DNA from: Bacillus sp. cl95
Lineage (GTDB): Bacteria; Bacillota; Bacilli; Bacillales; Cytobacillaceae
Reading direction: 5' to 3'
Length of the DNA stretch: 64,000 nucleotides
Assembly: GCF_900115925.1 (NCBI RefSeq)
Contig: NZ_FOYF01000003.1
Coordinates: 318,721 to 382,720 of the forward strand
Part shown: positions 16,922 to 25,313 of the stretch, piece by piece
Layout of the letters: each line of letters starts with the position of its first letter
Position numbering within the stretch: position 1 is the first letter of the stretch
Program-made: the position numbers and the translations under genes
Notes under the pieces: generated by a model
Databases searched by the model: none
What the model saw: the letters and a program-made list of their open reading frames with translations, nothing else
What the model was told of the DNA's origin: nothing

Positions 16922-17434
16922 ATGATTAAAAAGGTATTGGCCGCAGTTGCCCTGATTGTGTTAATAACAGTGGCTATTGTACAGGCAATGGAGAAGAAAG
17001 AAGAACCGGTAAATAACAGTACAGGTATCGCTATCGGTTCAAAGGCTCCTGACTTTGAAGTTAAGACATTAACTGGGGAAACGGTCAAACTTTCTGATTA
17101 CAAAGGTAAAAAAGTAATGTTAAATTTCTGGGCCACTTGGTGTCCTCCTTGTAAAGCAGAAATGCCGGACATGCAAAAGCACTACGAGCAAGGACACAAG
17201 GATTATGAAATTCTGGCAATAAATATTGATCCCCAACTTGATGTCCAAGGTTTTGTAGACGAAATGGGACTTACATTTCCTATTCTATTAGATGAGGACG
17301 ACAGCATTAATACAAAGTATAAAGTGATTTCTATTCCAACTACTTACTTTATCGATAAAAAAGGGATTATCCGGGAAAAGTTTACTGGAGCAATGCCGCT
17401 TGAAGCAATGGAAGAATATCTGGAAGAACTTTAA
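16922..17434 (+). CDS. yneN: Membrane-anchored thiol-disulfide oxidoreductase (ResA/YneN family)
   Basis: 170 residues: N-terminal anchor (residues 5-21), then a TlpA/ResA-type thioredoxin domain with the active site FWATWCPPCKAEMP, cis-Pro segment SIPTTYFIDKKG, and PDFEVKTLTGETVKLSDYKGK. The active site faces outside the membrane; such proteins reduce cytochrome c apoproteins or other exported thiols. Position between citB and tlp matches B. subtilis yneN. Ribosome site AAAGGAGGAGCGGC. Confidence 0.9.
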   Translation: MIKKVLAAVALIVLITVAIVQAMEKKEEPVNNSTGIAIGSKAPDFEVKTLTGETVKLSDYKGKKVMLNFWATWCPPCKAEMPDMQKHYEQGHKDYEILAINIDPQLDVQGFVDEMGLTFPILLDEDDSINTKYKVISIPTTYFIDKKGIIREKFTGAMPLEAMEEYLEEL

Positions 17435-17458
17435 AACATCGGCCGAGCCGATGTTTTT
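17435..17458 (+). terminator. Terminator of yneN homologue
   Basis: AACATCGGC (17435-17443) pairs with GCCGATGTT (17447-17455), then TTTT. Confidence 0.9.
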
Positions 17459-17638
17459 TATTATGTTCAATCATTCATTAAGACTTTATATCAAGTCAAA
17501 TGATGTTTCATTTTCAATTATTAAATTACTTATAAATATAAAAAGTTAAAATACGATTAAATTTTCGAAAAGTTGTAATAATTAGAGCGGTTATTGGGCA
17601 TTACTATTGTTAGAATAGTGGATAAGGAAGGTGATACC

Positions 17639-17770
17639 ATGAGAAAGCCTCGTAAACGTTCTTTCGCAGAGCTTGTTTTAGAAAATAAGCGCCAATTATT
17701 GAAAGACCAGGCAGCAATGGACAAGATTGAAGAGCGTCTTGAAGAGAAGCGACTTGGAAGAGCCGAATAA
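17639..17770 (+). CDS. fbpB: FbpB-family small basic protein
   Basis: 43 residues: MRKPRKRSFAELVLENKRQ, then LLKDQAAMDKIEERLEEKRL. This is the FbpB (Fur-regulated basic protein B) pattern: basic start, RSF-x-ELV-x-ENK, and a helical IE-x-RLE-x-K end. In B. subtilis FbpB works with the FsrA small RNA in the iron-sparing response. ATG 17639 after AAGGAAGGTGATACC. I see no clear Fur box here, so regulation is not shown. Confidence 0.8.
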   Translation: MRKPRKRSFAELVLENKRQLLKDQAAMDKIEERLEEKRLGRAE

Positions 17771-17840
17771 TTCTTACTTTGATTTCCATTCATGATTTTG
17801 AATCCCTCAGGACAAAATGAAGGTGAGGAGGGATAATCAA

Positions 17841-17984
17841 ATGGGAAATCCAAAAAAAGACAGCAAACATTTTGTGCCTGAACATATAGGAACACAGCCT
17901 CGTACTGGCCATGGGAATAAAGGAAAGCAAATGGCTGATACTTCAGGCAAGCATGCCCAAGTCATCCAAACAAAAGGTGAATAA
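17841..17984 (+). CDS. sspN: Small acid-soluble spore protein N
   Basis: 47 residues: [19 protein letters not shown] then [18 protein letters not shown], the SspN pattern. Ribosome site GGTGAGGAGGGATAATCAA. In B. subtilis sspN and tlp form an operon; here a strong terminator separates them (18003-18037), so tlp may depend on its own promoter or on readthrough. Confidence 0.92.
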   Translation: MGNPKKDSKHFVPEHIGTQPRTGHGNKGKQMADTSGKHAQVIQTKGE

Positions 17985-18002
17985 GAACATATGAATCATA
18001 AG

Positions 18003-18037
18003 AAACCCCGCGTATCTTCCCCCGGCACGCGGGGTTT
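18003..18037 (+). terminator. Terminator between sspN and tlp
   Basis: AAACCCCGCGT (18003-18013) pairs with ACGCGGGGTTT (18027-18037). Confidence 0.85.
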
Positions 18038-18122
18038 CACTTATTCAATGAGAGTAATTTCCATCATATTTTCTTGCAAAAGTTACAAACTATATCTGTA
18101 ACAGAAAAAGGAGGAATGAATG

Positions 18123-18344
18123 ATGACTTATAATAATCAACCAAATCCTGATGATCGCAGTGACAATGTTGAAAAACTTCAAGCGATGATCCAGAATACA
18201 GACGATAACATCCGTAAAGCAGAACAATCATTGTCTCTTGCAGAGAATGAAGGGCAACGTAGCCAAATTGAAGCAAAGAACGAACGCAGACGTGAAAGTA
18301 TCACAGAGATGCGTGCGGAAATTCAAGACGAAGCACATCAATAA
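18123..18344 (+). CDS. tlp: Small acid-soluble spore protein Tlp (thioredoxin-like)
   Basis: 73 residues: QPNPDDRSDNVEKLQAMIQN, then a charged helical stretch (NERRRESITEMRAEIQDE). The PNPDDRSDNVEKLQ block is diagnostic for Tlp. Start set at ATG 18123, 8 nt after AAAGGAGG; ATG 18120 is adjacent. Synteny with B. subtilis (citB-yneN-tlp-yneP) supports it. Confidence 0.93.
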   Translation: MTYNNQPNPDDRSDNVEKLQAMIQNTDDNIRKAEQSLSLAENEGQRSQIEAKNERRRESITEMRAEIQDEAHQ

Positions 18345-18357
18345 TCGAATCTGTAAG

Positions 18358-18381
18358 CGCGGAGAAACTTCCGCGTTTTTT
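18358..18381 (+). terminator. Terminator of tlp
   Basis: CGCGG (18358-18362) pairs with CCGCG (18371-18375), then six T. Confidence 0.9.
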
Positions 18382-18524
18382 CATGCCTTGGATTAGGTTG
18401 AGCAAAATTCGGATCTAAAAAAAGGATTTTACTACTGACCATTTTCCTTAGTTTGATTGCATTCCTTTTAAAAAACAGCTCTGAATGTGTTAGTATAATG
18501 GAAGTAAATTAAGTTAAAGAAGTG

Positions 18525-20858
18525 ATGAAATTGGAACAACGTCAAAGCAAAGTGGAATCACCATTTCCTAAGTGGGAAAGTGAGTTATCCATAAATGGCC
18601 AATTGAAAAGTGAAGCGGAGATATTTGCATTTATTCGAGAAAGGGATGAAAAAAGCTATCCTGTTGAGCTGTCAAAGGCTTATTATCTGCTCGCATTGTC
18701 TCGAAGCAAACTGAAAGAAGATTCCTTAGCCAGGAGTTGGATGGATAAAGCCCTAAAACTCGATCCACAAAATGAAAGAGCGGCTCAGTATCTGGAAGAA
18801 TTGAAATGGAATACGAAAAAGGATCTCCTTTCAGGTTTGAGTTTCCCTTTGATTCGAGAAACAGACAACCGTACTGCCAAAAAGAAAGTTGCTGAAGATT
18901 ACATAAGAATCTGCCGAGAGTTTTTGGAATTAGCTGAAGAACAACAATATCCCTCCAAAAACCATACTGCAACATCTCAACTGAAGTTTTCACGATTAGC
19001 TTCCCTTTTAGAAGAAGTGATTGAAGAAACAAGCTTATTGTTAAAAGCAACTGAAGAATATGAACAATCCATTATTGGCGTTTTTCATACATCGGTACAT
19101 TTTCAAGATTTAAAAAGACATTTAGAGAACCTTGAAAAACTTAAGATGGAGTGGAAGTCTCTCTTTGCTGAAAATGAAGAAGAAACAACCGATAATAGTG
19201 CGTTAACAGAACTTGAACAAATGATTGGTATGAATACGGTAAAGGCAAGGGTAGAGGATTTTTACCGATTTTTGAAATTCCAGAAAAAACGTAAAGAGAT
19301 AGGCTATCAAATTAAAGACGAAATTAGCTTAAATATGGTGCTTACCGGTAACCCCGGAACGGGCAAAACAAGCTTAGCGAGATTGCTTGCGAAAATCTAC
19401 AATGAACTTGGAGTCTTACCTCATGAACATGTGGTCGAAGCTGATCGTACTAAACTAGTAGGTGCTTTCGTTGGACAAACAGAGGAAAACGTTCGGGCAC
19501 TGGTTGAGAAATCAATCGGTGGTGTTTTGTTTATTGATGAAGCATATAGTCTAAAACGCGAAGGGCAAACGTCTACAGATTATGGCCAGACTGCGATTGA
19601 TACGCTTGTATCACTTATGACGAGTCAAGAATACGGAGGAAAATTCGCCGTCATTTTAGCTGGTTATACGGAAGAAATGCGACAATTCCTTGATACGAAT
19701 CCTGGACTTCGAAGCCGCTTTCCGCAATCAAATATGATCCATCTAGATGATTATTCAAACGAAGAGCTCGTGCAAATTGCGGTTCAAATGGCTAAAGAGA
19801 ATGACTATATTTTGACAGATGATGCAAAAATGGCACTGAACGACTTAATTGAGCGAGAACGAGTAGATGATACATTTGGGAATGCCCGTACGGTCAAAAA
19901 TCTTGTTTTGGATGCCATCTTCAAAAAAGGAGCAAAATCTGATCTTGAAAAAGAGAATTTGATTGAATTTACCTTTTTAGAAAAAGATGATTTTGCCTGC
20001 TTTACAGATACGGATGCCATACTTCCTGCTGAAAAGCTACGTTCTTTAATTGGCTTGAAACAAATTAAGGATGAGATGAATACACTAGTTTCTTTCATTA
20101 AGATGCAACAATGGCGTAAAGAAAGAGGCTTACCGAGTGTTCCTATTCAACTACATTCGGTATTCAGTGGTAACCCTGGTACAGGGAAGACTACAGTTGC
20201 AAAAATTTATGCCGAATTCCTAAAAGAATGCGGAGTCCTTAAGAGAGGACATCTGATTGTGACAAGCAGAGCTGATTTTGTTGCCGGTTATATAGGGCAA
20301 ACCGCCCTGAAAACAAAGAAAAAAATCAAAGAAGCATTAGGTGGAGTATTATTCATCGACGAAGCCTATTCGTTACTTGCTGATTCGAAAGCGGATTTTG
20401 GTAAGGAAGTCGTAGATACTCTTGTGGATGAGATGACTAAGCATAATGATAATCTTGTTGTCATTTTAGCTGGCTATCCAAAGGAAATGGAAGAACTCCT
20501 ATTAAGTAATCCAGGTTTGAAATCGCGTTTCAAGAAGTTCTTTAATTTCCCTGATTACTCTGCTAATGAAATTTTAGCAATTACACTTGAACACAGCCGC
20601 CGTTTTGAATATGAAATGAGTGAAGAAGCTCAATCTTTCCTGTTACAAGCGTTCCAAACGACAAAAACGGAGGGGAATGGACGATTTGCGGCAAACTTGC
20701 TTGATGAAATGATTCAAGTACAAGCCGTCAGAATGATGAGTTCAGACAATTCAGTTGATCCATATGTAATGAACGAAGAAGCATTCATCATAAATAAAAC
20801 AGATGCAGAAATAGCATTGTCTAAAATGGGGAGTGGGGAAAATCATGTTAATCTCTAA
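18525..20858 (+). CDS. Double AAA+ ATPase of the CbxX/SpoVK family
   Basis: About 777 residues. An N-terminal helical region of about 220 residues opens with tetratricopeptide-like character (YYLLALSRSKLKEDSLARSWMDKALKLDP). Two CbxX/CfxQ-type AAA+ modules follow. Module 1: Walker A TGNPGTGKTS, Walker B GGVLFIDEAYSL, sensor region FAVILAGYTEEM. Module 2: SGNPGTGKTT, GGVLFIDEAYSL, VVILAGYPKEM. SpoVK of B. subtilis has one such module and acts in sporulation. Start GTG 18522 or ATG 18525; the ribosome site AAAGAAG is weak. Its 3' end overlaps the yneP homologue by 14 nt, so they are co-translated. Target unknown. Confidence 0.88.
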   Translation: MKLEQRQSKVESPFPKWESELSINGQLKSEAEIFAFIRERDEKSYPVELSKAYYLLALSRSKLKEDSLARSWMDKALKLDPQNERAAQYLEELKWNTKKDLLSGLSFPLIRETDNRTAKKKVAEDYIRICREFLELAEEQQYPSKNHTATSQLKFSRLASLLEEVIEETSLLLKATEEYEQSIIGVFHTSVHFQDLKRHLENLEKLKMEWKSLFAENEEETTDNSALTELEQMIGMNTVKARVEDFYRFLKFQKKRKEIGYQIKDEISLNMVLTGNPGTGKTSLARLLAKIYNELGVLPHEHVVEADRTKLVGAFVGQTEENVRALVEKSIGGVLFIDEAYSLKREGQTSTDYGQTAIDTLVSLMTSQEYGGKFAVILAGYTEEMRQFLDTNPGLRSRFPQSNMIHLDDYSNEELVQIAVQMAKENDYILTDDAKMALNDLIERERVDDTFGNARTVKNLVLDAIFKKGAKSDLEKENLIEFTFLEKDDFACFTDTDAILPAEKLRSLIGLKQIKDEMNTLVSFIKMQQWRKERGLPSVPIQLHSVFSGNPGTGKTTVAKIYAEFLKECGVLKRGHLIVTSRADFVAGYIGQTALKTKKKIKEALGGVLFIDEAYSLLADSKADFGKEVVDTLVDEMTKHNDNLVVILAGYPKEMEELLLSNPGLKSRFKKFFNFPDYSANEILAITLEHSRRFEYEMSEEAQSFLLQAFQTTKTEGNGRFAANLLDEMIQVQAVRMMSSDNSVDPYVMNEEAFIINKTDAEIALSKMGSGENHVNL

Positions 20859-21270
20859 AAAAGAAGTAGAAGTTCGATACGCAGAAACTGACCAAATGGG
20901 AGTAGTCTACCACGCCAATTATTTAGTATGGATGGAACTCGGAAGAACCAGTTTAATTAAAGAATTAGGGTTCAATTACGCCGAGATGGAGAAGGATGGA
21001 ATTATTTCTCCTGTTCTCGATATCCAAGCATCTTACAAAAAACCATTGAGATACGGGGAAACAGCTACGGTCAAAACCTGGATTGAAGAATACGATGGGT
21101 TTCGTTCAAAATACGGCTACGAGATTTTAGATAATCAAGGTGAAGTAGCAGTCACAGGCTTTTCTAGCCATGTTTGTGTCAAAAAAGAAAGCTTTCGTCC
21201 CATTTCCTTTAGAAAATTGTATCCAGAATGGCATGAAGCGTACGAAAAGAATAAAAAACCAACTGCTTAA
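20845..21270 (+). CDS. yneP: Acyl-CoA thioesterase, 4HBT hot-dog fold (YneP)
   Basis: 141 residues. The 4-hydroxybenzoyl-CoA thioesterase signature is present: VRYAETDQMGVVYHANYLVWMELGRT, with Asp in YAETDQMGVVYHANY as catalytic residue. Bacterial members hydrolyse short acyl-CoAs. ATG 20845 lies inside the end of the AAA+ gene, preceded by GAGTGGGGA. Synteny: tlp-yneP-yneQ-yneR as in B. subtilis. Confidence 0.9.
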   Translation: MLISKKEVEVRYAETDQMGVVYHANYLVWMELGRTSLIKELGFNYAEMEKDGIISPVLDIQASYKKPLRYGETATVKTWIEEYDGFRSKYGYEILDNQGEVAVTGFSSHVCVKKESFRPISFRKLYPEWHEAYEKNKKPTA

Positions 21271-21284
21271 CCGAGGTGATAATA

Positions 21285-21572
21285 ATGGCATTTGGGATCA
21301 AAAGGGAAGAACTTATGGAGTGGAAGAGACGGGTTGAAAGTGGGGAAATCGCTTTTCTTACCCACTATTGGGTTGATGACCGCTTCCCAGATGCTAGGAC
21401 GGTCACGAAGGTAGGGTGTAAGGACCTTGTAAAGTTAATCAAATGGGGACAACAATATGGTTTAGAAAAGGAATGGATTCATCACCGACAAGGCTATCCT
21501 CATTTTGATTTACTTGGTTCTCGTCAGAAAGAAATACTGATTGCAGAAGGATTACAAAAACACCTTTGGTGA
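21285..21572 (+). CDS. yneQ: YneQ-like protein, unknown function
   Basis: 95 residues: MAFGIKREELMEWKRRVE, HYWVDDRFPDARTVTKVGC, WIHHRQGYPHFDLLG. No known catalytic motif; His and Trp are abundant. Position directly after yneP and the ribosome site CCGAGGTGAT support YneQ. A GTG 9 nt upstream is the alternative start. Confidence 0.85.
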   Translation: MAFGIKREELMEWKRRVESGEIAFLTHYWVDDRFPDARTVTKVGCKDLVKLIKWGQQYGLEKEWIHHRQGYPHFDLLGSRQKEILIAEGLQKHLW

Positions 21573-21613
21573 TCATGAATACCTGAATGCTATAGGATGA
21601 TTTCATCTACAAA

Positions 21614-21643
21614 AAAGAAGCTGATCGGTTGATCAGCTTCTTT
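21614..21643. terminator. Bidirectional terminator
   Basis: AAAGAAGCTGATC (21614-21626) pairs with GATCAGCTTCTTT (21631-21643) between convergent genes. Confidence 0.9.
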
Positions 21644-21682
21644 CATTTTTCCTTTTGTCTAGCTCCAACGCCAAGCCAATTC

Positions 21683-22741
21683 TTATTGTACCTGGACTTG
21701 GTTACGTCCCTTATCTTTAGCGTTGTACAATGCTATATCGGCTCTTTTTAAGAGATGACGAGCTTGGTCATTCTCACTATATTGAGTGACACCGAAGCTC
21801 ACGGTTACTTTATCAACTTCTGTAAATTCATTGTTTTCAACTGATTTCCTCAACGTCTCAGCGAAGCTAGCAGCATCATTGCTATTCATATGTGGAAGGA
21901 TGACCAAAAACTCTTCGCCGCCCCATCTACCAAACACATCACCTTGACTCATTTTTCCACTAATCAAAGAAGAAAGTTCCTTCAATATTGTATCTCCCGC
22001 TGCATGACCATAAGTATCATTTATACATTTGAACCGGTCAATATCAAACAAGATAATCGAGAAACTCTTATTCGGATGATCGAGGAAATGGTGTAACGTC
22101 TCTTCTAGCATCCTGCGATTTGGCATACCCGTCAAAAAATCAGTATTGGCCATGACATCCATCGTCTGTTTATGAATATAAGCTTCTTTCAAATGCTGTA
22201 AAAAATAAAGTGCAAATACATAGACCGCATTTGATAAATAAAATTGGAACAGCGTATCGACCGCCTGATGATTAATTACGTCTGAAAACGTAATAATAGA
22301 AATAACCCCAATCATACAGGACATAAAAAAAATACTTCCTGCAACCATCAAGGCAATACGTCGACTGAAAACAAGAAAAATGAAAATATAGTATAAAGGA
22401 ATCCAGTTTGTGATTTCACCTAATCCGCCACTAGCTTCTAGTGTCTTCCTATTGAATATCATAAGATCGGCTAACCAACTTAAATATACGATACTAATGA
22501 TCATCATCGTGATAATTTCCATCTTCGGCAAATATTTGTCTTTAAATATCAAAATGAAGAGGACAAATAGCAACCATATATCCAATGCCGGAAACATATA
22601 ATACATCACGAAATCGTTCTTATTATTGATACCATCAAAGAGCCATCCTAGAAATGTAGCACTAATGAGGAAAGGTAATATCCAAAAATATACTTTTTTC
22701 TTAAATCGGACGAAATATAAATCCTCTTTTGACTCTTTCAT
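21683..22741 (-). CDS. Membrane-bound diguanylate cyclase (GGDEF)
   Basis: 352 residues. Six hydrophobic segments fill residues about 13-180, followed by a GGDEF domain (NTDFLTGMPNRRMLEE opening, ILFDIDRFKCINDTYGHAAGD metal-binding region, and the active site RWGGEEF). The intact GGEEF motif predicts synthesis of cyclic di-GMP. There is no RxxD inhibitory site obvious five residues upstream (GDVFGRWGGEEF has no RxxD). ATG 22741 after AAGGGGAAAA. It is inserted between yneQ and yneR relative to B. subtilis. Confidence 0.92.
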   Translation of the reverse strand: MKESKEDLYFVRFKKKVYFWILPFLISATFLGWLFDGINNKNDFVMYYMFPALDIWLLFVLFILIFKDKYLPKMEIITMMIISIVYLSWLADLMIFNRKTLEASGGLGEITNWIPLYYIFIFLVFSRRIALMVAGSIFFMSCMIGVISIITFSDVINHQAVDTLFQFYLSNAVYVFALYFLQHLKEAYIHKQTMDVMANTDFLTGMPNRRMLEETLHHFLDHPNKSFSIILFDIDRFKCINDTYGHAAGDTILKELSSLISGKMSQGDVFGRWGGEEFLVILPHMNSNDAASFAETLRKSVENNEFTEVDKVTVSFGVTQYSENDQARHLLKRADIALYNAKDKGRNQVQVQ

Positions 22742-22767
22742 TTTTTCCCCTTAGAAAAATCGTTCTT

Positions 22768-23058
22768 TTACTTTTGATAATTAAATTCAGGTTCTTCAAA
22801 CTTATTATTAAAATTCACTTCTAAATCATGTCCATCAAAGTACCATAAATCTTTTTCTTCTATATAATAAGTGATTCCGTCTACAACAGTTTGAGCTCCC
22901 AATCCTATTGGAGCTTCTTTTTCCACACCAAGCGAGAACCCTTTTTGGACTGTGCTACAACCTCCGTAACGAACGAAAAAACGAACAAAATCTCCTTCTT
23001 TTAAACCAATTTCATTTTGATACCAATTTGCTGCTTCGTTGCTGACAATAATATTCAT
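22768..23058 (-). CDS. yneR: HesB-like (IscA-fold) protein YneR
   Basis: 96 residues of the HesB/IscA-like fold: MNIIVSNEAANWYQNEIGL, FVRFFVRYGGCSTVQKGFSLGVE, then DGITYYIEEKDLWYFDGHDLEVNF. Only one of the three classical IscA cysteines is present (RYGGCS), so an iron-sulfur carrier role is uncertain. Start ATG 23058 after AAGGAG. A selenocysteine-containing HesB-like gene lies 1.4 kb downstream on the other strand, aligning its U-G-G with this cysteine region. Confidence 0.88.
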   Translation of the reverse strand: MNIIVSNEAANWYQNEIGLKEGDFVRFFVRYGGCSTVQKGFSLGVEKEAPIGLGAQTVVDGITYYIEEKDLWYFDGHDLEVNFNNKFEEPEFNYQK

Positions 23059-23162
23059 AAGTATCTCCTTCCTAAAAGCACCTACCTATATTATAAAAGA
23101 TAAACGGGGTTAATGCGAGTACATTAGACTGAGGGGAGTTATGACCACGTCTAAATAAAAAA

Positions 23163-23180
23163 AGCCCCCATTATGGGAGC
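23163..23180 (-). terminator. Terminator of capA-like gene
   Basis: On the minus strand GCTCCCAT AA TGGGGGC followed by seven T; the stem overlaps the stop codon. Confidence 0.85.
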
Positions 23181-24322
23181 CATTGCAGCATGTGGTCTAG
23201 TATTTCATTGTTTTTTACCGTTGCGTTTACTGCACCTACGGAACCTGCTTTTTCGAGTGGAAGCACTCTATAATTCTTTAAGTTCTTGTTTTCCACATAA
23301 GTTGGAATAAATACCGGATTAGAAAGTTCAATCTTTCTCTCATTTTTAGAGATAGTTTTCGTAATTTCCAAGGTTGCAATACCGCCGATATCTTTGTAAT
23401 CACGCATTTGCCCAGACAGGAAATTCCCTAAAGAGTAGACGATAAAAGCTTTTCTTCCATCCGCTGCTTCAGCCCATTCCATAGGTTGCAGTACGTGTGG
23501 GTGATGTCCGAAAATGATATCTACACCTTCGTCAATAACGAATTGTCCTAATTCTTTTTGTTCGTTAGTAGGTACTCGTTGATATTCATTCCCCCAATGC
23601 AAAGCCATAATGACGACATCCGCCTCTTTACGGGCACGATGAATTTCATTTTTCATTTTTTCGCGATCAATAAGATTCACCAAGTATCCTTTTCCTTCAG
23701 GAACTGGAATACCATTTGTCCCATATGTGTAGGAAAGAAAGGCAAGTTTTATTCCGTTCTTACGAATGATTCTCAGTTTTTGTTGATCCTCAAAATTTTT
23801 GAAACTTCCCACATAAGGCAATCCCTTTTTTTCATAATAGCGAATAGCAGATTGGACTCCTCTTTCACCCTTATCAAGTGAGTGATTATTAGCATTCGTA
23901 ACAATGTCAACTCCAGCATCCACAAATGCGTCTCCAACTTCAGTAGGGCTATTGAACATGGGATAGCTTGAAACACCGAGTTCTGCTCCACCTAAAACTG
24001 TTTCTTGATTTGCAACGAGAATATCAGGTGACTGAAGCAAAGGCTTTACTTCGGTAAGCATAGGTTTAAAATCGTATTTTCCATTCTTAAAGGCATCTTC
24101 ATACACCCAATCATGAATCAAGATATCTCCAATGGCCCCTATCGTCAGCTTCTCGGTAAGACCTCTACTTTCGATATTCGTGTTACGAGAAGAGTGGGGA
24201 GCCGCAGAATAAATTTTTGCACTTGCTGTATTTTTTTGATAAAGCAGGAGGAATAATGAAACAGTAAAAAGGATGAGGACAGTAGAAATAATCAATAATG
24301 AAAAAATTTTTTTAGTTTTCAT
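23171..24322 (-). CDS. CapA-family metallophosphatase-like protein
   Basis: 383 residues from ATG 24322 (AAGGGGT upstream). N-terminal anchor (residues 5-27), then the CapA/PGA_cap fold: IGAIGDILIHDWVYEDAF (metal-binding start), ANQETVLGGAELGVSS, TNANNHSLDKGE, ALHWGNEYQRVP, and FGHHPHVLQPME. These are the metallophosphoesterase-like motifs of CapA. CapA is needed for poly-gamma-glutamate export/anchoring, but no capBC genes are here, so the orphan may act on another wall polymer. Confidence 0.88.
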   Translation of the reverse strand: MKTKKIFSLLIISTVLILFTVSLFLLLYQKNTASAKIYSAAPHSSRNTNIESRGLTEKLTIGAIGDILIHDWVYEDAFKNGKYDFKPMLTEVKPLLQSPDILVANQETVLGGAELGVSSYPMFNSPTEVGDAFVDAGVDIVTNANNHSLDKGERGVQSAIRYYEKKGLPYVGSFKNFEDQQKLRIIRKNGIKLAFLSYTYGTNGIPVPEGKGYLVNLIDREKMKNEIHRARKEADVVIMALHWGNEYQRVPTNEQKELGQFVIDEGVDIIFGHHPHVLQPMEWAEAADGRKAFIVYSLGNFLSGQMRDYKDIGGIATLEITKTISKNERKIELSNPVFIPTYVENKNLKNYRVLPLEKAGSVGAVNATVKNNEILDHMLQWLP

Positions 24323-24439
24323 ATGCAACCCCTTGTTCTTGTCGAATAAGCAATTTCTTTGTCTATCTATAACTACTATAATATATTTATGAAGTAATTT
24401 GATTAAAAATTTCACAAATAATGAAAGGAAGGATGCAGG

Positions 24440-24730
24440 ATGTTTAAAATTAGCGGAAACGCTTACGATATTCTTTCCAAAACCATTAAAAATGAGAAAA
24501 AACACCCGACAGAACAATTGTTCGCAAGGGTGTCCATCGGCATTGGTTGAGGTGGACCTTCCTTAAAGCTGTCTCTGGAAGAGCGGCCACTTTCTCAGGA
24601 TCAAATATTTGAGTTCAATGATATTAAAATTCTCATTGACGAAAGAGATTTCCCTTATTTCTCTCATACCAAATTAGATTATGTACGCGATGTATTAGGA
24701 CAAGGAAAATTCCAGCTCCTAAAAATATAA
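24440..24730 (+). CDS. HesB-like selenoprotein with in-frame UGA
   Basis: Reading TGA 24548-24550 as selenocysteine gives 96 residues: MFKISGNAYDILSKTIKNE, then a VSIGIGUGGPSLKLSLEE core, and a C-terminal half with FEFNDIKILIDERDFPYFSHTKLDYV. The G-U-G-G-P context and the HesB-like fold match the known HesB-like selenoprotein family. ATG 24440 follows AAAGGAAGGATG, and a strong terminator follows the stop. The frame downstream of the TGA stays open to the expected end, which argues against a pseudogene. Likely role: selenium-dependent redox or metal-cluster chemistry; exact reaction unknown. Confidence 0.88.
24548..24590 (+). promoter_or_regulatory. UGA selenocysteine codon and SECIS-like hairpin (HesB-like gene)
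   Basis: UGA at 24548-24550. Lower stem GUGG (24552-24555) with CCAC (24587-24590), upper stem CUUCC (24558-24562) with GGAAG (24577-24581), apical loop 24563-24576 containing G residues. Confidence 0.65.
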
Positions 24731-24756
24731 AAGCGGATCCAAAATGGACCGCTTTT
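24730..24756. terminator. Terminator of HesB-like selenoprotein gene
   Basis: AAAGCGG-A-TCC AAAAT GGA-CCGCTTT then TATTT; may also serve the small gene on the minus strand. Confidence 0.85.
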
Positions 24757-24791
24757 ATTTATTGATCAAAAAAGATACAGTTCTAATTAAG

Positions 24792-24980
24792 TTAGTTTTC
24801 TTCGAGACCGTCAATGAACCTCAGCAGTTCATCAAAATTCTTCGTTATGGTAACAGGCAAGTTGGTATTCTTATCCAGAGAATTTGAGGAACCAAAAATT
24901 TCGACCATAAATTCATCACGATCCTCCGCTATATCTGTAGAAAAAGAGAATATTTGCCCTTGTTGCTCCGAAGATTCCAT
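24792..24980 (-). CDS. Hypothetical protein, 62 aa
   Basis: Acidic 62-residue protein: MESSEQQGQIFSFSTDIAE, EFMVEIFGSSNSL, KNFDELLRFIDGLEEN. A strong AAGGAGGA lies 10 nt before ATG 24980, and the bidirectional terminator lies just beyond its stop, both supporting a real gene. No family recognised. Confidence 0.6.
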   Translation of the reverse strand: MESSEQQGQIFSFSTDIAEDRDEFMVEIFGSSNSLDKNTNLPVTITKNFDELLRFIDGLEEN

Positions 24981-25313
24981 TCTAACCTTGTCCTCCTTAA
25001 AGTAATATCCATATTTATAGTTATAGTGTATAAAGATTTCCTTATAAAAATTCTAAGGTGAAACAAATTTATGACTAATTCGGTTAAAAACTCCAATTGC
25101 TGTAGATTATTATTTTTCACAGGAAGAAAATCTAAATAATAAGGGAAATCACCTCAATTAGTTTCTTTAAATTTCTTATTTCACAAAAAAAAATCAAAGA
25201 TTAGGTTTAGGCCCTTTTTAGCGTGGGTAAACATAAAATCGTTGTATTTTCCGATAGAAAAAAATAATGGTATATTGCACCGTCTCACAACATTAGCAAA
25301 GGGGAAAAGAGGC
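24981..25313. other. Divergent intergenic region with SigB-type promoter
   Basis: About 330 bp, AT-rich, between the 62-aa gene and the RsbR paralogue. The only element I can support is the SigB-type promoter at 25205-25230. Confidence 0.5.
25205..25230 (+). promoter_or_regulatory. SigB-type promoter of RsbR paralogue
   Basis: GTTTAG (25205-25210), 14-nt spacer, GGGTAA (25225-25230), close to the sigma-B consensus GTTTAA-N12-15-GGGTAT. Confidence 0.7.

Noticed and set aside
24440-24550. Reading the HesB-like ORF as a pseudogene stopped at TGA
   Set aside because: The conserved G-U-G-G-P context, SECIS-like stem and undisturbed downstream frame favour a selenoprotein.
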